Shown: positions 33,733-42,834 of the stretch, piece after piece
Layout: each line of letters opens with the position of its first letter
Position numbering within the stretch: position 1 is the first letter of the stretch
Assembly: GCA_002049455.2 (NCBI GenBank)
Contig: KV918765.1
Coordinates: 62,001-126,000, forward strand
Direction: 5' to 3'
Length of the DNA stretch: 64,000 nucleotides
Source: Porphyra umbilicalis
Taxonomy: Eukaryota > Rhodophyta > Bangiophyceae > Bangiales > Bangiaceae
Position numbers and translations under genes: made by a program
The notes under the pieces: model-generated
The model's input: only the letters and a program-made list of their open reading frames with translations
Told to the model about the DNA's origin: nothing
Databases searched by the model: none

Positions 33733-34452
33733 GGTCGAGCCCTGGTGGGGGGGGCGCGGGGATCGGTGACAGGGGCGGAGGGGCAGAAAAGCGCAGCACG
33801 CGAGCGAGGCGGTCGTAGCGAGCGAGGACCGTCGTGCTCGGACTTCGCCGTATCGGGACATGACAGCCGCAAAGCCCGATTGGATTGGACACCAATTTCA
33901 ACAGCAAGTCGGATTTTATTTAGTGTGTGCAGAACAAGAACAAGTCGTTCGTAGCGCGCCGTCGGCCGCGCTTGGTCTGCCCCTCGCGCTCAGGAGGAGC
34001 GGTTGGCGGTGCCCGTGCTACGACGGCAGCGTCGCTATCACGAGGTGGAGAGCCCCGCGCCCCTCGGTGACCAGCGGCAACTTGACCACGTGCGTACGCG
34101 TTTGCCCAGTGGCTCCAGGTGCATGGGCGGCCGTCAACGCGGGCGCCGGCCCCGCGTCTGAGCGCCACCAACCCCGCGCGGCGCCGTCGGTCGACTCTGC
34201 CGAGCCACGGGGCCCCGCTTGCGACCGGCCGGCGACCCCACTGTGTACACAGCGGATGGCGGTCACCCCCCAGGCGCGCGACCCGCACGGAGCTCGCGGC
34301 TGCTCTCCGCATTGGCGCGTCGCCCGCGGTTGCTGCCGACCGCCAGGGCACGCCCACGACAACTGCGACGGCTCAGCCGCCACGCCCTCGCCTTGGTCCA
34401 CTGGGACAGCGCCCACGACGCCCCCTGCCTGTCCACCCCCCCCCCCTCCCTC
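33733..34452. other. Intergenic between two minus-strand genes
   Basis: About 720 bp: DENR promoter side on the left and the 3' end of the SANT/TFIIS-domain gene on the right. No ORF with a domain was seen. Confidence 0.4.
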
Positions 34453-34830
34453 TCACTTGCACCCGTACAGCGCGAGCTCCCCCTCGCTCATGTGCACCAA
34501 CACCTGCGGCACGAGGCGGCCGTCGACGACGCCCACCCGCAGCGGCCGCCGCTCCCGCAGCGCCGTGTACAGCCGCCGAGCGGTCGCGCGGTAGGCGCCG
34601 CGGAAGCCCACCTCGGTCGCCAACGCAGCCTCGACGGCGAGCGCCGACGCCACATCCCCCGTCGCCGAGCCGACCGCCGCGCGCACGCCCGCCCGCTCCC
34701 CGCCGCTGACGGGGGTGTGGTACGTGCGCGTCGGCTCGGCCCACGGGCCGAGCCACGCGTCCATCGCCGCCGTGCGGGCGGCGGCGGCGGGGGGGGCCGT
34801 CGGCCGCCCCTCCTCCACGTCCGCCGCCGC

Positions 34831-34861
<31 letters not shown>

Positions 34862-35845
34862 GCCCCGGCGGCGCCGCCACCGCCGCCAGCCGCGGTGGCC
34901 GGTGGCTCCTCGGCGATTTCGCCGTCGGACATGTCGGCCGGCGGCGGCGGCGGGGGCGGCGGGAATGGAAACGTCGGCCGGTGGTCTGACGACGAGGCGG
35001 ACGCGTGGCTCGCCGACGGGGAGGAGGAGCCGCCCGCGAGCGACGCGAGCGACGACGATGGGGACAGCCGCGTCGGCGTGGCCGACGAGGAGTCCCCCGC
35101 CGGCGCGCGGCGGCCGCCCGCGCCCCGGCGGGCAGACCCGACGCCGACGCCCGACGAGCCGGTGGAGAGGGCGGAGCTCGCGTCGGAGAGGGTGCTCGTG
35201 CTGTCGAGGCCGCCGCCGGTCTGGCGGCGGGCTTTGAGCCGCCGCCACCCGCCCGCGCCCGCCCCCGACGCGTCCGACGCGCCGTCGGCGGCGGCGGCGC
35301 CGCGCCCCCGTTTGGTCGCGGCGACCGCGCCCCCGCGTCGACCGACGCCCCGCGACAGCTGCGGGCGGCGGACAATCACCGCGCCCCCACTGTCGCTCGT
35401 GTCGTCGTCGGCACCCGCCCCCCCCCACGCCGCCCACTCGCGGGGCGGCGCCGCCCGCCGACGGCCGCGTCGTCTGAGGAGCCTGCCGCGTCGCGGGCGC
35501 GGCGCCCCCCCCCCCGCCCCCCCCCGCACCGCCGCTACCGCCGCCGCCGCCGCCGCGTCGCGGGCGGCGGGTGCCCCCCCCCCGCCAAAGACGCGCGGTA
35601 GCGGGCGGCCATGTCCGGGTAGTCGCCCGACACGGCCAAATTGTACGCCTTTTTCTGCAGCGCCCGCAGGGACCGCCCCGGCGGACCCCCGAGCGCCGCC
35701 CACACCCCCGCCCAGTCGCCCCACCGGCTGTCGGCAACGGCAATGACGAGCGCGGCGGCTTCGTCGGGCGTCCACACGCGGCGGGAGGAGGCGCCGGGGG
35801 GGGGGGGGTGGCGGCCCCGCCGCCGCGGCCGCCCCGCGCGACGCT

Positions 35846-35892
<47 letters not shown>

Positions 35893-36272
35893 TGCCGCGC
35901 CCGTGGCGGCCGCCGCCACTGCTACCCGCCGCGGCGACGGTGGCGCCCCCACCGCCGTCGCCGCCCGTCGCCGGCGCTGCCGGCGGGGACCGCCGCCGCG
36001 GCGGCGCGCACGCCGCCACCACGTCGGCGGCGGAGAGGCGGATGACGCTAAAGACCGGGGCGGGGGGGGCGGGTGGGGGGGGTAGGGGGGGGGTAGAGGG
36101 GCGCCCCCCGCCGCCACCGCAGCGGCGGCCGCGGCGGCAGCGGCAATGCCGCCCGCTCGGGGGGGGGGGGGGGGGGGCCGCCCCACCGCCGCGGCGGCGG
36201 CGGCGGCGGCGGCCCCACCCCGGCCGGCGGGTGCGGCGGGGGGCGACCGCGACGGGCGGGGGGGGCACCCAT
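34453..36272 (-). CDS. SANT/Myb-like and TFIIS-central-domain-like nuclear protein
   Basis: The ATG at 36272-36270 starts MGAPPARRGRPPPHPPAGVG. After Pro/Ala/Gly runs and a short folded-looking piece (PVFSVIRLSAADVVAA, near 36050) comes a SANT/Myb repeat at about 35590-35777: WTPDEAAALVIAVADSRWGD, then VWAALGGPPGRSLRALQKKA, with the spaced tryptophans of the fold. A long Ser/Gly-rich, partly acidic linker follows. The last 80 residues or so, ending at 34453, resemble the central domain of TFIIS: YRATARRLYTALRERRPLRV, then GVVDGRLVPQVLVHMSEGEL. This pairing suggests a chromatin or RNA polymerase II factor, perhaps related to Bye1/DIDO-type proteins, but that is inference. The reading changes frame at G/C runs near 36160-36178, 36086, 35796-35806 and 35573-35584, each by minus one; further runs near 35504-35524 are unresolved. 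Confidence 0.5.
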
Positions 36273-36592
36273 GGCTGGGGTAAAAAACGCAGAGCGGGCG
36301 GGGGGGAGGGGGGGGAAGGGAGGGGGCGGGGGAGAGACCGCGACGGAACGGCGTCGGCGCAGCGTGCCGCGACGGTCGCCGCGCGCGCGGCGGGCCGCCG
36401 CGCGTTTGGGACCGCGTCCCACGGGCGGCTTGGGACCGTGTCCCACGGGCGGCGGGCGGACGCGGAGGCGGCCGACGCGCTGGCGCGCGCGCCGCCGCCG
36501 CCACCGCGTCGGGGCGGGCGGCGGGGGCCGGTCGGGCGCGGCGCGGCGGGGGGCGCGCCGCGGCGCGGCGCGACGGCGGGCGCGCGTCAACG

Positions 36593-37083
36593 GCGCAGTG
36601 CTCCTTAAAGCGTGGGCGCTCGCAAGCGGCAAATCGGACCGTTTTGGACTGCAAGAACTTGTCGGCACCCCCCTCACAGTACCCTGTGGCCCGTTTTTCA
36701 GTACAAGTGGTTTGCAACAAGGTTTTGCACAGATCGCACTTGTGACATTCTTATCACAAGAAGCGTCTCGCGGCGGTGCAGAATGTGAGTGCAAGAGAAC
36801 ACGTTTTCATGCTGCAGAACTGCGCTTCAGAGTGCGTCAACAACCGCACGTATCGTACGCTGCAAGGAAGTTGCAATGAGGGCGCGCCATGCTCTATGCG
36901 TCAAGGCTCTGGAGCACTTATTGGCAGCTTACATACCCAGGCTCTACCCACCAACCATTAAAACACAAGAACTTGCTTCAGCACATGTTCATGCGACAAG
37001 ATCTTGTGCTGCAACATGTAGTCTGACGAGAAACTCTGGCAAAAACGGGCTTGCGTGCGCCCACGCTTTAAGCAGCACTGCGC
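36593..37083. mobile_element. hAT-like MITE with 35-bp terminal inverted repeats
   Basis: The left end GCGCAGTGCTCCTTAAAGCG (from 36593, continuing TGGGCGCTCGCAAGC) is mirrored at the right end 37049-37083, which reads GCTTGCGTGCGCCCACGCTT then TAAGCAGCACTGCGC. There are two differences in about 35 positions. The CAGTG start is typical of hAT elements. The 491-bp interior has no ORF of note and carries several CAAGAACTTG-like motifs near both ends, again usual for hAT. It lies about 320 bp upstream of the SANT-gene start. No clear 8-bp target duplication was seen in the GC-rich flanks. A partial second copy lies at 18010-18145. Confidence 0.75.
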
Positions 37084-39637
37084 GGCGCGGCGGGGGTGTG
37101 GGCGGCGCGGCGCGGAACGGACGGCAACGGGGTGTGTAGAGTGGCCCCCGCCCGACGGGCCAGACGGCGCCCCAATTTGACCGCGGTCGACGGCCGCTGG
37201 CATCGTAGGAGGCGGGGCGGCCAGCAAGAGCAGCGGCGGTTGACTTCATGTGGCGGGTGTAGAGCGGGCGATGGGCGCTGACGGGACACTGTCGGCCGCC
37301 AACGGAGCGGGCTGCCGCAGGAGTGAGGGAGGTGCCCGCCTGGGGGGGAGGTGACAGCCGCTAGGGAAGGAATGGCAGGGAGTGGCAACAACAAGCAACG
37401 GCTCCTCGACTGCGCGCGGAGGCACGTGGACGCCGCCCACGCAGCGCCCGTCGCGCTGCGGGACTGCGGTGCGATCCTGGGCGCGCCCCAGGCGCCCGCG
37501 TCGGCCGCCCCCTCCCAACCCAACAGTGGCGGCCGGCAGCGTCGTCAGTGGTGGCTGGCGTCGCGACCTTTGCAAAGCCCAATTGGGCTGTCGTCGCTGC
37601 TGCAGCAAACGCGTCGGCGAGTGGCGCCACGCTGCAAGGCCGCACGGGCGGCAACTGCGTGCTCCGCGGCTCCGTCGAGTGGGGATTGTGGCGCCGGCGG
37701 GGACGGAAAGGGGTGGCGCGCCCGCCGCCGTGGCTGCGGCCGACCGCACTCGTCCGAGCGGGCGGCTTCCTCTCACGATCGCGGGTGGCGTCGGCCACGG
37801 CGGCGGGCGCCCCCAAACTTTTCGGCGGGTCAGCGGCTGGCGGGCACCGTCGGCGGTGCGTTTTTGGCTGGCAAGAGGACCGTCGGCGGCGCGCGGCGGG
37901 TGGTGGGGGAGGGGGAGGGAGGGGGGGGGGGCGTGCCACTCGTGCGCGTGCCGGCGAAGGTGCCGCAGCCAGTGGCGGCAGAACACTGGCTGGCGCCAGC
38001 GGCCGCGGGGGCCGCGGCCGTGCGGCCACCTCCCGGCCGCGCGGCCGTCGGTGGCGGTCGGCATGGCCGACGTGCGCACCCTGTTCGTTGGCTCACGGCC
38101 GGTGACGGCCCCGAGGGTGGCGGGCGCCGCCTCCACCTCCCCCGCCACCGCATTGGCGCGGAGCAGCAGCAGCGGACGCGCCTGCTGCACGTGGAGGGAA
38201 GGCGACGGCAATGAGACGGGGGACGGCGGGGGGGGCCGGATGGGCGGCCTCAAACTCGACGCGCTCGGCCGTCGGGTCTCTCGTCCCGTGGGGCGCCGCG
38301 GAGCGCGGCGCCTGCACGCACCCGGGCGCCGCGAGGCCATTGTTGAGGGCACTCTCCTGCACCCCTCAGAACCTATCCCCCCCCCCCCCCCACGCGCCAA
38401 GAGCGGCGACCGATCGCCGGCGGTGCCCTGGTGTGGCGGCCTGAGTGACGTCCCCGGCGACCGCCTGCGTGACCGCGAGCCCGCGCCCACGGTGGAGGGG
38501 CGGGGAGACACGACGCCCACCGGGCGGCATGTCAGCGGGTGATTAGAAAGGGCACCCACCCGCGTCGGCCACGACGGTCCCACCCGCATCGCAACAGGCG
38601 GCGCCCGCTGCGGCGGTCAGCGGCGGCTCGTGCCGCGGCCCGGCCTCCCGCGGCCGGCGGCCGGTGGCTGCGGGTGCCATAGCGTCGGGCAGAGGTGCTG
38701 CCGCCTCAGATACGGCGGCTGTCGCAGTCGCGGCCGAGGTGGCGCCGCCGCCGCCAGGTACGTGCCGACGCGCCGTGCGGCCGACGGTGGGCGGTGGGCG
38801 CGGCGGCGGCGGGTGTCAGCGCGCCACGGCCGCAGCGTCGGGGTCGAGCTGCTGCTTCCGCGGCACGGGGGAGCTACGGGCAGCGCCGCCGCGCCACCGC
38901 GCTGCCGCACCGCCGCCGCCGCCACGGCTGTCGCCGCACTGCCCGTTGCGGCACGACCGCCTGCGGTCGACGACCCCTCGGTGCGGGCGCGACGACATGT
39001 CGCAGCGTTGCCGCTGCGGCCGCAGGCAGGGCCCGCAGCGGGGCTGCCACCCCGCAAGTCGGGCTGCTCGCGACGCTGTCGGTGCGATCCGGTGCAGTCG
39101 GGTGGGGGGGGGCGGGGGGGGGCAGGCGCCACCACTGCCATGCACGGCACTAGCGCTGTACTCCCGCCACGTGGAGGCAGTCGGCGGCCTGCACACGCCT
39201 TTCTGGGCGGCGCGTACGTCCCCCACGACCAGCTAGTCGGCCAAGAGTTCCACGCGGGCCGGTGAGCAGGAGGCGACGCGCCTCTGCGCCGCCCGCCCGC
39301 GGGCGCCAGGCTGTGGGAGGCCGCTTTGACCGCCGCGTCGGCCGTCGCTGCGGCGACCTGTATTGGTCGTCGCCGTCGGCGACTGGTCCGCGGGCCGCCG
39401 CCGCGGCGCACGTGTCGGGAGGGCAGGGATCCTTTGGGGAGTGGATCGCCCTTCCGAGGGGGGTGCTCAGGTGTGGAGCGATGGCGGTTGCTCCACCACC
39501 GATGGTCGATGCACGCATGCGCCTGCCTCGGGCGTCGCTGGGGAGGGGCAATGCGGCGCAGGGGGGACGCGCCTCGGCGGCGGAGCGGGTCGGGAAGCTG
39601 CCGCCTCGCGAGGCTATTGGCGGGGGTGGAAGCGGCG
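37084..39637. other. Very GC-rich stretch, gene content undecided
   Basis: All six frames are largely open because stop codons are rare at this composition. The most protein-like start is the ATG at 37372 on the plus strand (MAGSGNNKQRLLDCARRHVD), which continues well for about 50 codons. A change to another frame or an intron near 37540 (possible acceptor GTCGTCAG) would continue with VATFAKPNWAVVAAAANAS. No family was recognised and no complete gene model could be supported. Confidence 0.3.
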
Positions 39638-40111
39638 ATGGCGGCAAAACGGCGGGGGATGTCCTTTGCTGTCATTCGTGCTTGCCTCAATTGCGGGGAT
39701 CATCTGCTGCTCGGCTACAACCTGCAGCGCACGCCCGGCGTCCATCTGGCGACCTATCCCGCCGACCAAACCCTTGGCATTCTCCATAACGCCAGCCTCA
39801 ACGAGCTGCGACGGGAGCTCGACGCGGATATCGGCACCGGGGCGCTGGCTGTGGAGGTCACTTTGGATGAGGACGACGGGGCGGTAAATGGGTGGCTCGT
39901 CTCGACGCGCGACCACGTGTTGAAGATCGGCCGCGGGGCGCGGCGGCGAGCCTTTCCAATGACGGCAGGGCACAATCTGCGCGTGCTGCTGCCCCACAAG
40001 TGTACGCTTGACGGCATGGCCGCGTCTGCCGCCAAGAGGGGCTTTGAGATCCAGAAGACGTGGACAGACGCGTCGGGATGGATTGCCGACTCGGTGTTTC
40101 GCGCCATGTGA
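39638..40111 (+). pseudogene. C-terminal fragment of an EgtD-type histidine N-alpha-methyltransferase
   Basis: EgtD (Egt1 in fungi) trimethylates histidine in ergothioneine synthesis. The 157-residue frame from the ATG at 39638 matches only the C-terminal part of that family. It has FAVIRACLNCGDHLLLGYNL (family: GD.LLLG.DL), then LGILHNASLNELRRELDADI (family: FN.NLL.R.NRELGADF) and finally KRGFEIQKTWTDASGWIADS (family: AGF....WTD..GWF). The SAM-binding N-terminal half is absent from the neighbouring frames, and the stretch between the second and third blocks is shorter than usual. A truncated pseudogene or a last exon whose upstream exons I failed to find are both possible; no clear splice acceptor was seen. 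Confidence 0.5.
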
Positions 40112-40151
40112 GCTAAGCGGTGCTGTAGCCCTACAAGAAAATTTGACCGAA

Positions 40152-40235
40152 AATCCCAGGTTTTCTGCCTCGAAATCCCAGGTCGCCTGGGATACCGAGC
40201 CAAACCCACTTCCATGGAGCGATTTACCTGGGATT
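40152..40235. repeat. Clustered AATCCCAGGT / ACCTGGGATT motifs
   Basis: AATCCCAGGT occurs at 40152 and 40174, and its reverse complement ACCTGGGATT at 40226. A partial CCTGGGAT at 40186 forms a tight palindrome with the second copy. It lies just past the EgtD-like fragment. Confidence 0.6.
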
Positions 40236-41115
40236 CCGTGCAACGGCGACCTGGCCCGTGCGGATCGACCTCACAGCACGTTGTCAAATTGGGTCACGGA
40301 GAACTTAAAATATATGCGAACCGTGAGAGGTCGTGAGAGAAATGTTTTTCCATGCAGCAAACCTCGTGACACCATCCTCGCAAATGTCGCTGTGTCGATC
40401 TCTAAAAGGCTCTGTCTGAGAAGGCTTTCTGACACCCCCAGAGACCTTCTTACCCCACCCACCTGGTCACCCCTACCCATGTGCGTACTCGTCTACTCCC
40501 AATAGCTGCGGGCACCGCCCAACCACGGACACTTGTGCTTGCCTCCTTTCCTGTCCTCTCCCACTCCTTTCTCCTGCTGGCAGGGGGGGGGGGGCGAGGG
40601 GGGCTGCACATACATGCCGAGGGGGTCGGGGAGGATGGGGGCGCAAACGGTGTCGCTAGAGTGGGACGGCTGCTGGCATTGCCGTGCAGAGCTCTGGCAG
40701 GGTCATGGGGCAGGTCCTCCTTGCGCGATCAAACGGCACCCTTCACACCCAGTTCAAGGCAGACTTGGCGTACACAGTATGCATTCTTGCGGGCACATGG
40801 AGACCTCTGCTCGGACGCCTCACCGTCGTAGCTTGTGTCAGCCAGACTTTGTTCAGTACCTGTTGGCATGATAGTCTGCTACCAATGGGGACCCAGGATG
40901 CGCCCCCGGTCAACCGGGCAGCCAACCAGCGGGCTGGAAAACGTCAAGCCTTGTGCTTGGGGATAGCGGGGCGATTAATAATTATTCGAAGTGCTGGGCG
41001 GCGCCAATGCGCGCCCTCGGCATGTGTGCAGGTGACTGCCATGCTGCCCCCAGCCCCGCTCCTGGCTGCCGCCCAAGTGCACAAGTGCTGCCAACATCCC
41101 CGCTCGCTCTCCTGG

Positions 41116-41250
41116 CCGACCGCTCGGCCCACCCTCCTGGCGGACCGCCCCGCCCACCCTCTGGTCGACCGCCCCACCCACCCTCCTGGCCGGAAGCCCC
41201 GGCCACCCTCTGTTCGATCGCCCCGCCCACCCTCCTGCCGACCGCCCTCG
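41116..41250 (+). repeat. Minisatellite, five units of 24-25 bp
   Basis: Units resemble GACCGCCCCGCCCACCCTCC with a TGG-type tail; the CCCACCCT core recurs at about 41128, 41153, 41177, 41202 and 41226. Confidence 0.8.
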
Positions 41251-42834
41251 TTCCTGTCGTATTCTTATCTGCATCCCCTCCATCCCACGCATTCTCTCCA
41301 GCTCGCACGGGGGCGGGGGGGAGTCACTCTACGACGGGCCGGACGACGTTTGCAGTCGCTGGACTAGTGGTGGTGGCGATTGGGTGGGGATCCACACTGG
41401 CGCAGTGTGGATAGTGTGACGCGCGCGGTGGGTGGGTGGTGGATGGGTTGGATGAACTGACCACGTACTTCTTTTTCGTGTTCGCTCGCCCGTCCCCCAT
41501 GTATCCTTACCATGCATATGTGCGATGGCTTCCTCTTTCTTGGCTTCTGTTTCTTTGCAAACCAATGGGTGTTGCTGACATCGAAGTCGAGTAACTTGTG
41601 TCATACGCACATGCATGCGTGGTGTCCGCGAGTCGCTGACATGGTGAGCTTGCTGTTGTCCGGTGGCCTGTAGCTCTGTCAGAGTTTGCGGCTGTGTGCA
41701 GTTAGCTACATGTCTGCGTGACTCTGTAGCACACCGTGGCTTTCTTATCGATTTCGTGTCTGCTCTGCCACCCGTGCCCGCGCCGAGCAACAATAAAGCG
41801 ACCGTGTCTTTCAATGCATCTTTGGCATGTATCCTCAATGCTGGCCGGTGTCACATCCTTTCCTCCGTCAGGGTCTTGCTCCACTTCTTCCCCGAGACCT
41901 CCGAGGGATCATTGCGGCGAGTCTCGCAACATATGTCTCGAAGGATGTGAACTTCTCCTTAAAGATTGGGCAAAGAGGAGTTATGTACTCATTTTCGATC
42001 TCTCTCTGAACGCAAAGGGGTCGAGCAGCAATACGGTTCGGCCTTGTTGCAGATACCTTGGAACCTGACACGAGATTTCATCAACGCGCTGTGCTGGGAT
42101 TTCGAGTCCAATGTCGCGGATCGGCCTGGATGGGATCCTCAGCCTCTCTGCTCATGCCGCTTCGCACGCCAACAATCCCCGCCAGCTCGGAACAAATTGT
42201 GAAGTGGCCGTGTCCTCGTACATTCCCGACCTTCGGCCTGCCCCATCGCCACCGCGGCGTAGTGACACGTCAGGCTTCAGGGAGGGAGGGTATCCCCGGC
42301 TGGGCTTGTGCCCCGATACAGAAGGTCCGGTGACGCGGGCCGGCGGCGCTCTGGGCCGCCGCCAAGCGACCATTCCGGCATGTGGGGACATCAGGACCAG
42401 CATGCCTCGAGCTGTCAGACTGGAGCAGGGGGGGGGGTGCAGCGGGTGGAAGGTGGCCAACACAGCGATGCATTGAGCCCCTCTCGTGTGCGTGCTGGAA
42501 GGGAAAAGTGAGACTTGTGGCCACCTGGTCGAAACACCTGAGGCTTATGACGAGCGAGCTGCTTCCAGTCTGGCCTTCCACCGTTGAGATCTAGATGCCG
42601 ATGGAAGCTTCCAGAGCATTCCACTGTCAGCCGTGCAATCCTGCCATTTGATAGGGCACTGCTTCGCCCTGTTTGCCTGTAAAAGAGTCTCCCATGGCCT
42701 TACCGACGATGTGTTCCATCAGCCATCGACACTCGCATTGCCACCGCCGGTGCTCCTTCTTCGCCGCCTCGTCATCGACCTGCTGCTCCAGCTCCCCCCC
42801 CCATCCCAACCTCCACCCCCCACCAGCAGTGGCC

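Larger units (their letters stand above)
40112..42834. other. Intergenic, no gene recognised
   Basis: Composition drops to balanced. The stretch contains a small palindromic cluster at 40152-40235 and a minisatellite at 41116-41250, listed separately. Other frames are short. The last few hundred bases presumably hold the 5' end of the Tnp2 element. Confidence 0.4.

Noticed and set aside
37246-39690. Several minus-strand frames of 350-450 codons
   Set aside because: Arg/Pro/Ala-only composition typical of the reverse reading of GC-rich DNA, and mutually overlapping frames. No domain or splice structure.
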